Assembly: GCA_030039575.1 (NCBI GenBank) | Contig: JASHVH010000529.1 | Span: 1 to 14,791, forward strand | Length of the DNA stretch: 14,791 nucleotides | From: Acidimicrobiales bacterium | GTDB lineage: Bacteria; Actinomycetota; Acidimicrobiia; Acidimicrobiales; Palsa-688 | Direction: 5' to 3' | Shown: one piece after another, positions 7,466 through 13,229 of the stretch | Layout of the letters: each line of letters begins with the position of its first letter | Numbering within the stretch: position 1 is the first letter of the stretch | Program-made: the position numbers and the translations under genes | The notes under the pieces: generated by a model | The model's database searches: none | Told to the model about the DNA's origin: nothing | What the model saw: only the letters and a program-made list of their open reading frames with translations

Positions 7466-8343
7466 CCAAGGTGAACAGCGAAAGACCTACTCCATCGGCA
7501 ATCACGTCCGGCCTTACCGTGCTCGAGACCACCGGGCAGCGAGTAGAAGGCGTGATCGCTGAGCGCGTCTACGCCCCACGCTGTGAAGAGTTCGGCTCCC
7601 GCTTTCCCCCGCCTAACCGCCACATTGTCGGAGTGCATAACTCCGCCCCCTTCACCCTGCGTTGGCGGCAGGACCAACGGGTATGCAGGCGGAGGATGGT
7701 CCCGGGCGACGCCATCATCTGCCCGTCCGGCTCCTACAACCCGCACGCCACCGATGCAAATGTCAGTTCCGTACTCGTCTCCTTTGCTCTCGATGCGCCG
7801 CAGTTCCGCGGTACGCAGGCCAGGCTCCGCCCGGACTGGTACGCGCGCGACGCGATGGTCGCGCACCTGGCCCGCAACCTGGCCAGCGCGTTCACCGGAA
7901 GCCATGCGGCCGCCTCGCTCTACGCAGACACGCTGGCGCACGCCCTCGCGGTGCACCTCACGCGGTACTACGCCGATGGCCCACCTCAGCGAGATTTCTT
8001 CGATTGCCCGCCACTGCGCACCAGTCAACGTGCGCTCGGAGAGGTCTGCGACTACATCGACGCCCATCTCGCCGAAGTTCTGACAGTGAACAAACTGGCG
8101 GCCGTTGCCGGGCTCAGCCCCACTCACTTCAACCGGACTTTTCGCGACCAGATCGGCGAACCGCCCCACCGTTACGTCCACGGACGCCGGCTCGACCGGG
8201 CTCAGAAGCTCATCGTTACGACCACGTTGCCCCTGGCCATGGTCGCCGCCCAAGCCGGGTTCTCCGATCAAAGTCACCTAAACCGCGTCATGCGGGCCGA
8301 ACACGACATCACGCCAGGTGAACTCCGCCGGACGGCAAGGTAG
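7462..8343 (+). CDS. AraC-family transcriptional regulator
   Basis: A 293-residue regulator. The C-terminal 100 residues carry the double helix-turn-helix of AraC/XylS proteins: first motif LAAVAGLSPTHFNRTF, recognition region of the second motif AMVAAQAGFSDQSHLNRVM, ending with the family's ITPGELRR. The N-terminal part, with PGDAIICPSGSYNPH, resembles a cupin-like effector domain. ATG 7462 overlaps the sortase TGA (ATGA), a standard sign of translational coupling. The frame is open further upstream inside the sortase gene, but those residues are out-of-frame sortase sequence. A GTG at 7471 is another possible start. Co-expression with the sortase suggests control of the cassette or of its own operon; the effector is unknown. 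Confidence 0.92.
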   Translation: MTKVNSERPTPSAITSGLTVLETTGQRVEGVIAERVYAPRCEEFGSRFPPPNRHIVGVHNSAPFTLRWRQDQRVCRRRMVPGDAIICPSGSYNPHATDANVSSVLVSFALDAPQFRGTQARLRPDWYARDAMVAHLARNLASAFTGSHAAASLYADTLAHALAVHLTRYYADGPPQRDFFDCPPLRTSQRALGEVCDYIDAHLAEVLTVNKLAAVAGLSPTHFNRTFRDQIGEPPHRYVHGRRLDRAQKLIVTTTLPLAMVAAQAGFSDQSHLNRVMRAEHDITPGELRRTAR

Positions 8344-8555
8344 GCGCGAATGTCCGAAGCTATGCTCCTGTCGCGGCAGCATGTCTCGACGGCCCTGGCT
8401 GGACAGGTCAGCGCGAGGGGACCGCGGCGTGCGCAACGACCTCCGGACGACCCGGCCAAATTCCGGCCGTCCGATGAGTTGGATGTTTTGCAGACGTCTC
8501 TTATCCAGTGGCCGAGCGACAAAGGAGCTCCGTCCCGACAACCGAGGAGGGCACA
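8344..8555. other. Spacer after the AraC gene
   Basis: About 210 bases. Frames exist on both strands, but none has a plausible start, composition or recognisable protein. No clear terminator was found. Confidence 0.5.
8544..8550 (+). promoter_or_regulatory. Strong ribosome binding site before the 63-residue frame
   Basis: GAGGAGG ends 5 bases before ATG 8556. It is the main evidence that the small downstream frame is translated. Confidence 0.5.
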
Positions 8556-8747
8556 ATGTTCCCGAGCATCGTGTTCATGACCGTACAAAGGGAGCACGAA
8601 GCCGAGCTGGAACGCCTTGCCATGAGGCGACCGCTCTGGCGAGAGCGAAATGCGCACGCTTCAGGGAAGCGAGAACGACTGGTCCGGCTTCCAGTTGCAT
8701 ATCGTGGCGGGTTGAGTTGGCTACGAGGCGCGGCTCGGCCGGCATGA
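8556..8747 (+). CDS. Possible 63-residue small protein, unknown
   Basis: The frame begins MFPSIVFMTVQREHEAELERLAMRRPLW. The first part looks like an amphipathic, charged helix (QREHEAELERLAMRR); the C-terminal half is arginine-rich and less protein-like. The ATG has a near-ideal GAGGAGG 5 bases upstream. Short actinobacterial proteins that begin with a hydrophobic stretch followed by a Glu/Arg helix exist, but I cannot name a family. It stands alone between the AraC gene and the DUF899 gene, both on the same strand. The C-terminal half may be sequence past a decayed end, so the gene could be a remnant. Confidence 0.4.
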   Translation: MFPSIVFMTVQREHEAELERLAMRRPLWRERNAHASGKRERLVRLPVAYRGGLSWLRGAARPA

Positions 8748-8844
8748 AGGAGGAGCCCGAGCCGGCCTGTCAGGGGTATGAAGGCGAGCACTTCAGGGTG
8801 TTCCTGGCTGCCTAGAGCTTCAGAGACTCCTCAGGGGAGGGTAA
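8748..8844. other. Leader of the DUF899 gene
   Basis: No gene. AGGGGAGG at 8833-8840 is the ribosome binding site for ATG 8845 (4-base spacing). No promoter motif stands out. Confidence 0.45.
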
Positions 8845-9573
8845 ATGGGCATCACATTTCCTGGAGAATCGAATGTGTACCGGGTGGCACGCGACCGATT
8901 GCTCGAGCAGGAAATCGAGTTGCGCAGAGGTATGGAGGCAGTGGCGGCGGCGAGGCGGGAATTGCCGCTCGGCGGCGTTGTCCCAGAAGACTACGTCTTT
9001 CAAGCACAAGGACCGAGCGGCGAGCCGTCCAACGTGCGATTATCAGAGTTGTTCGCCCCTGGTACCGACTCGCTTGTCATATACAGCATGATGTTCCCAC
9101 GCGCCGGCGATGACGACCGGCCAGGACCTCAAGCCGGGTTGACCGCTGGGCTACCTCTTGGCGAGGGCCCCTGCCCATCGTGCACCGCCTTCCTCGACCA
9201 GCTCGACGGGGCCGCGGAGCACGTGTCCCAGCGCCTCAACTTGGCCATCGTCGGCAAGGCGCCGATAGCACGCATCACGACGTTTGCTCAAGAACGCGGC
9301 TGGCGGCGGCTGCGTCTGCTGTCGTCAGCCGGCAACAACTACAACCGCGACTACTGGGCTGAGACTGGTGAAGGCGACCAGCAACCGATGCTCAACGTGT
9401 TCCACCGGGACGGCCCGACGATCAGTCACTTCTGGGGCTCGGAGCTCTTTTATGCCCCCGAGGACCCCGGACAAGATCCGCGCCACGTTGGCACCCTTGA
9501 GCCACTATGGAACTTGTTCGACTTCACGCCCGAAGGTCGGCCCAGCGACTGGGTTGAGGAGATGAGCTACTGA
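8845..9573 (+). CDS. DUF899 family protein, thioredoxin-like
   Basis: A 242-residue protein of the DUF899 (AhpC/thioredoxin-like) family, thought from its fold to be a dithiol-disulfide oxidoreductase; no physiological substrate is established. Visible: the helical N-terminus with ELPLGGVVPEDYVF, the strand LVIYSMMFPR, the cysteine pair CPSC at C110-C113 in GPCPSCTAFLDQL, the segment LLSSAGNNYNRDYW, and the C-terminal LEPLWNLFDFTPEGR. Length is normal for the family. The start is clear from AGGGGAGG just upstream. It is monocistronic as far as the window shows, with degraded DNA downstream. Expected to be cytoplasmic, as there is no signal peptide. Confidence 0.9.
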   Translation: MGITFPGESNVYRVARDRLLEQEIELRRGMEAVAAARRELPLGGVVPEDYVFQAQGPSGEPSNVRLSELFAPGTDSLVIYSMMFPRAGDDDRPGPQAGLTAGLPLGEGPCPSCTAFLDQLDGAAEHVSQRLNLAIVGKAPIARITTFAQERGWRRLRLLSSAGNNYNRDYWAETGEGDQQPMLNVFHRDGPTISHFWGSELFYAPEDPGQDPRHVGTLEPLWNLFDFTPEGRPSDWVEEMSY

Positions 9574-9741
9574 CCGCCCGGCGGGGTGCACGCTCTTGGT
9601 TATCGCTCTCGGCGCGCTTGACCGCCACCCGGCGCCAACCCCAGACCGGGCCCAGACCGCCCCTACCATGCGGAAACCGTCGGGGTTTGGGGCCATACGG
9701 GCTCGGATCTGACGTCTAGGGCGGGGTGCGTGGGCTTCGCA
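9574..9741. other. Non-coding stretch after the DUF899 gene
   Basis: No gene, and no credible terminator hairpin. I looked for the missing N-terminal helix-turn-helix of the TetR remnant in all three plus frames and did not see it. Confidence 0.45.
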
Positions 9742-9764
9742 GTGATGTCAAGGTCTGACATCAC
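9742..9764. repeat. Perfect 9-bp inverted repeat, candidate operator
   Basis: GTGATGTCA (9742-9750) and TGACATCAC (9756-9764) are exact reverse complements separated by AGGTC. Arm length and spacing suit a dimeric repressor such as a TetR or GntR protein. The arms are only moderately GC-rich and no T-tract follows, so a terminator is less likely. It abuts the TetR remnant. Confidence 0.5.
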
Positions 9765-9941
9765 GATGGCACTTCGCTCCCGAGGGTCGAGGAACCCACA
9801 GCCAGCGTCGCCGCCGAAACCGGGGTTGCCCTATTTCGGGTGGCGTTCGCCCATTGGGTGGACGAGCGCAACAGCACCGACCTCGACCACCTGATCGGTG
9901 CGGCCCTGCATCAACTGTACGTGAACGCTCCGAGTCGATGA
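9759..9941 (+). pseudogene. C-terminal remnant of a TetR-family regulator
   Basis: An open stretch of 60 codons between two stops, with no start codon or ribosome binding site in a sensible place. Its residues include ETGVALFRVAFAHWVDE followed by TDLDHLIGAALHQL. This resembles the last helices of actinobacterial TetR regulators (a T-GVA-FR-AF-RWV-type helix followed by a D-L--LI--AL--L end). The DNA-binding N-terminus is absent from every frame upstream. A dead fragment is the simplest reading; the assignment rests on pattern recognition of a variable domain. Confidence 0.42.
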
Positions 9942-9963
9942 GCCGGTACAGCCAGCTACCGGG

Positions 9964-10221
9964 ATGGACGAGGTCAGCGAAGTGTTCAGCGGCGCGAAGG
10001 AGGAGGAGCTGGAACGGAACTGCGTCCCTCCCAAGAGCCCCGGCCACCCGCGGAAAGACCACACCGTGCTGCAGTGCCTTCATGTGGTCCTCAAGGAGGA
10101 GTGGCGACATCATCGGTACGCCGTCCGAGACCTCGCAGTGGTCGAGGCAGTGCTCGAGGAGCGGCCTCCTGACGGCTCGCCGAGGTACAGGTCAGGGCGT
10201 CCAGACGCGCGGAGGCGGTAG
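9964..10221 (+). pseudogene. DinB-like protein remnant
   Basis: An 85-residue frame whose middle, HTVLQCLHVVLKEEW then RHHRYAVRDLAVVEA, looks like the C-terminal helical segment of actinobacterial DinB-superfamily proteins, which are usually about twice as long. The first half of the four-helix bundle and its first metal-ligand region are missing. ATG 9964 has no ribosome binding site, and the frame is open only back to 9925. The last residues (SGRPDARRR) look like read-through past the original end. Together with the adjacent TetR remnant this suggests a former regulator-enzyme pair in decay. A small live gene cannot be excluded. Confidence 0.42.
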
Positions 10222-10333
10222 CGGCTTGGACCGTGGGTCTCTGCGAACACCCCGAGCACGTACCGGATGCGCTGGTCAACACGCACCATTCGCTGAGCCG
10301 CTGCGGCAGGAAGTGCTCTGCCCTAGCGTAGCC
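10222..10333. other. Spacer between the DinB remnant and the dehydratase-like gene end
   Basis: About 110 bases with nothing recognisable. It separates plus-strand remnants from a minus-strand gene end, so a terminator is expected, but no strong hairpin is seen. Confidence 0.4.
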
Positions 10334-11473
10334 CTATTGGTCGACGACGGACCCGTCGACGCCGAGGCGGGTATCGACCAGGCGGGGGCGATAGGGCAGG
10401 CGTTCGGCGGCGTCGGGCGCGAGTTCGATACCGATCCCGGGCCGCTCCGGGATGAGAAGAGAGTCCCCGTCTCGTCTGGGCGCCTCGTCGACGATCTGGC
10501 GCTTCTCGGCAGAACCCTCGTCGCCGGGGTACTCCTGGAGCGAGAAATTAGGGATGCACGCCGCCAATTGGAGGCAGGCGGCCGTGCTCACCGGGCTCAA
10601 AGGGTTGTGCGGCACCACGCCGGCGCCAAATGCCTCGGCAAGGGCAGCGATCTTTTTGGTGTGGGTCAAGCCGCCCGCGAGGCAGACGTCCGGCCGCACA
10701 TACTGGACCGCGTCCCGCGATAGGAGCATCGCGAACTCGTCCAGCGTGTGAAGACGCTCACCGGTGGCGATCGGAACCCCGACCTGTCGGGCGACGGCGG
10801 CCATGCTGTCGAAGTTGTCCGGTCGTACGGGGTCTTCATAGAACATCGGACGGTAGGGTTCGATCCCTCTGCCGAGCACGACGGCCTCCGCCGGCGACAA
10901 GCGCCGGTGGATCTCGATGCAGAGGTCAACCGAGTCCCCGACCGCTTCGCGGTACCGGCGGACCCGGTCGATGGCGGCTTGCATTTTTCCTGCGTAGGTC
11001 TCGAAATAAGGGATGTTGGGCGGCTCGTCGAGGAAAGGCGTGAGATGCCCGATCGCACTGAAACCCTCCGCCTTGGCCCGGCGGCAGCCTTCCACGAGCT
11101 CCTCTGTCGTAGAGCCGAAGACGTGGACGTAGCACCGTGCTCGGTCCCGGCAGGACCCACCCAGCAACTGGTAAGCGGGAACTCCGAAATGCTTCCCGGC
11201 TATGTCCCAGAGGGCGATATCTATGGCGCTGATCGCTCCCATGATCGCCGCCCCGCGGAAGTGGCTCCACCGGTACATGTATTGCCAGTGGTGCTCGATG
11301 CGCAGAGGGTCCTGGTCCGTCAGGTAAAGCGCGAACTTCTGGACGGCGCTTTCGGAAGCCTCGAGGAAGCCCCACGCCCCTGACTCCCCGATGCCGCTAA
11401 TGCCGGCGTCCGTATGGACCCGGACGAAGAGGTACCGGTCGACGAAGATGGTTTCGACTTGGGTGATCTTCAC
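10334..11473 (-). CDS. Enolase-superfamily dehydratase, galactonate/mannonate dehydratase-like (mandelate racemase/MLE family)
   Basis: A 379-residue cytoplasmic enzyme that should abstract the proton alpha to a carboxylate with Mg2+ help and, by similarity to DgoD/ManD proteins, dehydrate a sugar acid. The capping domain (1-115) has the usual AISAIDIALWDIAGK; the barrel follows. Putative metal ligands are E187 (in CIEIHRRLS), E213 (FYEDPV) and E239 (TGERLH). H189 pairs with the first ligand, and H289 (VVPHNPLSP) and E314 (LQEYP) match DgoD acid/base and carboxylate positions. The first ligand is Glu where DgoD has Asp. GTG 11473 has AAGGAG 5 bases upstream. The gene lies 124 bases downstream of the nitroreductase on the same strand, possibly co-transcribed. 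The substrate is not determined. Confidence 0.88.
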   Translation of the reverse strand: MKITQVETIFVDRYLFVRVHTDAGISGIGESGAWGFLEASESAVQKFALYLTDQDPLRIEHHWQYMYRWSHFRGAAIMGAISAIDIALWDIAGKHFGVPAYQLLGGSCRDRARCYVHVFGSTTEELVEGCRRAKAEGFSAIGHLTPFLDEPPNIPYFETYAGKMQAAIDRVRRYREAVGDSVDLCIEIHRRLSPAEAVVLGRGIEPYRPMFYEDPVRPDNFDSMAAVARQVGVPIATGERLHTLDEFAMLLSRDAVQYVRPDVCLAGGLTHTKKIAALAEAFGAGVVPHNPLSPVSTAACLQLAACIPNFSLQEYPGDEGSAEKRQIVDEAPRRDGDSLLIPERPGIGIELAPDAAERLPYRPRLVDTRLGVDGSVVDQ

Positions 11474-11597
11474 TCTGGCTCCTTATTCCTCGACCTATCC
11501 CATTTCTCCCTTTGTTCCCCGCGCTAGTTGTCCCCCGTGGAAGTTCGTCGACCGAGCGGTGACCAGCGGCGACGGATCCCTTCGCCTGTGCGGTCTT
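11474..11597. other. Spacer between nitroreductase and dehydratase-like genes
   Basis: 124 bases without a gene. It holds the AAGGAG ribosome binding site (11479-11484, minus strand) of the dehydratase-like gene. No clear terminator separates the two genes, so read-through is possible. Confidence 0.4.
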
Positions 11598-12278
11598 TCA
11601 TCCGTCCGCGGCTGCCGGCCAAAGCGGAACGGCGATCTCCCGCTCGAGCCCGGTACCCCATTGGTTACGGAAGGCGACTTCGTGAGCGGGGATCCGTTGC
11701 GCCACCGCCCAGTGCCCGGTCGGGTACCCGAAGGAGACGCAGCAGACGTTGACCCAGCCGCTGTTTGGCGGCACCCCGAGGACGGCCAGGGTCTCCTCCC
11801 TCCGGTAGCGGCCAAGCACGGTAGTCAATGCCGAGCCGATGCCTTGCCCGCGAGCTGCAAGCATGGCGCTCCACACCGCGGGGAAGATTGAGCCGCCAGA
11901 TGTGTCGTTGGGGGCGAAGGCGAACATGAAGAGCGGCACCCCTTCGAAGTGGTCGGCCAGGTACTGGGCCGAGCGAACCACCCGGAGAGCCCCGGCACCG
12001 GCGGCGTCATCGGGGGTTGCCTGGGCCGCGGCAATTCGGTCCTTGTAGGCGGTTCGCCACAACTCGTCAAGACTTTCCCGATAAAGGGGGCCGAGCTGGT
12101 CCTTTACCGCTTGGTCATCGACCAGCAAGAACCGCCAGTTCTGCGAATTGCCGCCGCTCGGGGCGCGGATGGCGGCGTCGAGGATGCGCGCCTGCGCTGC
12201 CCTGGGGATGGGGTCAGGCTTCACCCTCCGCATGGCCCTGGTGGTGTAAAGCGCTTCATTGAGGTCCATGCAACGCAT
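11598..12278 (-). CDS. Nitroreductase-family FMN flavoprotein
   Basis: A 226-residue NAD(P)H/FMN oxidoreductase of the nitroreductase fold, normally a homodimer in the cytoplasm. The FMN-binding pieces are visible: TTRAMRRVKPDPIP near residues 12-25, APSGGNSQNW near 39-48, the central helix IFPAVWSAMLAARGQGIGSALTT near 132-154, and the C-terminal GYPTGHWA with PAHEV. Length is normal. ATG 12278 and ATG 12269 are both possible; a weak GGTGA lies just before the first. Family members reduce nitro-groups, quinones, enones or iodinated tyrosines, so the substrate here is open. It is upstream of and in line with the dehydratase-like gene and diverges from the secreted-protein gene. Confidence 0.9.
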   Translation of the reverse strand: MRCMDLNEALYTTRAMRRVKPDPIPRAAQARILDAAIRAPSGGNSQNWRFLLVDDQAVKDQLGPLYRESLDELWRTAYKDRIAAAQATPDDAAGAGALRVVRSAQYLADHFEGVPLFMFAFAPNDTSGGSIFPAVWSAMLAARGQGIGSALTTVLGRYRREETLAVLGVPPNSGWVNVCCVSFGYPTGHWAVAQRIPAHEVAFRNQWGTGLEREIAVPLWPAAADG

Positions 12279-12385
12279 ATTGTCACCGCACTCGCTCGTC
12301 TTGCAGTTCTAGCGGTGAGACCAGACAGGCGTCCCCATGGGCCCCGCGCAATATGAACCGAGCCGAACTGGGAGATGTTGCCTGT

Positions 12386-12404
12386 GTGACGCGGCCGTGA
12401 CGCG
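12386..12404. repeat. 11-bp-period direct repeat of GTGACGCG, candidate response-regulator site
   Basis: GTGACGCG occurs at 12386-12393 and again at 12397-12404, one helical turn apart, 75 bases before the secreted-protein start. Direct repeats with an 11-base period are typical of OmpR/PhoP-type regulators. No such regulator is in the window. Confidence 0.4.
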
Positions 12405-12465
12405 CCTCTGCTGATGTATTGGGAGCGAGGGGAGTTCCTGTGAGCCCGCTCAAACCAAATGCCAA

Positions 12466-12472
12466 GAGGAGG
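12466..12472 (+). promoter_or_regulatory. Ribosome binding site deciding the secreted-protein start
   Basis: GAGGAGG, 6 bases before ATG 12479. It selects this ATG over the longer in-frame extension back to 12419, and it puts the signal peptide at the true N-terminus. Confidence 0.75.
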
Positions 12473-12478
12473 CGCAAA

Positions 12479-13042
12479 ATGGACCGGAAACTAGTGAAAA
12501 TCGCGGCCGGGGGGGCGCTGCTTGCCGGCGTCCTCGGCCCTACCGTCCCCGCTTTCGCCGCCACGGGCGCCACGATGCCCGCCGGAGGCTTGATCAAGGT
12601 ATTCGTCACGCCGAAGGGAGTGAGCGGCGAACATGGGACGATCCTTATTATCGGCGCCATCGGTGACTGGGGTACCACGCTCGACACCAACGCCAACGGG
12701 ACTGCCGACCCCAATGGCAACTACTCGAAGGTCACGCTCCAAAAGGGCACGTTCGTGGTCAACTTGACCACCCTCAACGACCTCTCCAACAAGGTGCAGC
12801 CGACCGTCTACCCAGGGACCTGCTCGCTTGTTTTCACGGTAAAAGGGCCGGTCGGCATTTCCGATGGCACCGGGGCCTATAAAGGCATATCTGGCACTCT
12901 CACCATCACAGAGACGTTCGGCGCCGTCCTGCCGCGTTATGCTTCGGGCGCCCACGCGGGCCAGTGCAACATGAACCAGAACGCCCAGCCCCTCGACCAA
13001 GATGGAGTGGTTACGGGGTCAGGACATATCGGCTTCCATTGA
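12479..13042 (+). CDS. Small secreted protein of unknown family
   Basis: 187 residues starting MDRKLVKIAAGG. A classical signal peptide is clear: basic start (R3, K4, K7), hydrophobic core 8-20, and a likely signal peptidase I site after VPAFA at residue 27. The mature protein, about 160 residues, is rich in Gly, Thr, Asn and Val and looks all-beta, with KGTFVVNLTTLNDL, GISDGTGAYKGISGTLTI and a single pair of cysteines (TCSLVF, QCNMNQ) that could form a disulfide. The DGTGAYKGISG segment recalls the barrel of allene-oxide-cyclase-like or dirigent-like secreted proteins, but I cannot assign a family firmly. No sortase motif or membrane anchor, so it should be released. It stands alone between a divergent nitroreductase and a convergent helicase. 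Confidence 0.82.
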   Translation: MDRKLVKIAAGGALLAGVLGPTVPAFAATGATMPAGGLIKVFVTPKGVSGEHGTILIIGAIGDWGTTLDTNANGTADPNGNYSKVTLQKGTFVVNLTTLNDLSNKVQPTVYPGTCSLVFTVKGPVGISDGTGAYKGISGTLTITETFGAVLPRYASGAHAGQCNMNQNAQPLDQDGVVTGSGHIGFH

Positions 13043-13229
13043 GTCGCCAGTACGCCGCCTGAGCGGGCCATGTAAAACCCGTGGTCTTCGAGTGGAGGTC
13101 CCCGGCGAAGAGTTTGGGCAACAGCTTCGCCGGGCCGGGTCAGGTCGTCCCGACCGCCCGCCTCTGCCCCGTTCCTCGGGCCATTTACGACCGGCTGGCT
13201 GCGGCGTGCCACGAAGAAGCCCAGGCTAG
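13043..13229. other. Convergent spacer
   Basis: 187 bases between the stops of the secreted-protein gene and the helicase gene. It contains the hairpin listed separately and nothing else recognisable. Confidence 0.5.
13101..13134. terminator. Hairpin between convergent genes, possible bidirectional terminator
   Basis: CCCGGCGAAG (13101-13110) pairs perfectly with CTTCGCCGGG (13125-13134) across a 14-base loop. It sits between the two stops, where either transcript could use it. No T-tract follows, which is common for hairpins in high-GC actinobacteria but leaves the function uncertain. Confidence 0.5.

Larger units (their letters stand above)
12279..12478. promoter_or_regulatory. Divergent intergenic region between nitroreductase and secreted protein
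   Basis: 200 bases with no gene, carrying promoters for both directions by position. Visible structure: a direct repeat of GTGACGCG at 12386-12404 and a weak 7-bp inverted pair TCACCGC (12283-12289) / GCGGTGA (12312-12318). No certain -35/-10 pair. Confidence 0.45.

Noticed and set aside
7384..8277. Minus-strand 297-codon frame opposite the AraC gene
   Set aside because: Antisense shadow; the plus strand has a clear AraC DNA-binding domain.
8318..8815. Plus-strand 165-codon frame after the AraC gene
   Set aside because: Arg/Ser-rich composition without domain or ribosome binding site; it overlaps the AraC end and the better-supported small frame at 8556.
10748..11383. Plus-strand 211-codon frame opposite the dehydratase-like gene
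   Set aside because: Antisense to a gene with full enolase-superfamily motifs.
12283..12318. TCACCGC / GCGGTGA inverted pair upstream of the nitroreductase
   Set aside because: 7-base arms separated by 22 bases are expected by chance in GC-rich DNA.
4707..12394. Nine-base GTGACGCGG shared by the 24-base repeat unit 1 and the repeat before the secreted-protein gene
   Set aside because: One short shared word in a GC-rich window is not enough to claim a common regulator.
12491..13000. Minus-strand 169-codon frame opposite the secreted-protein gene
   Set aside because: Antisense; the plus strand has a signal peptide and a strong ribosome binding site.
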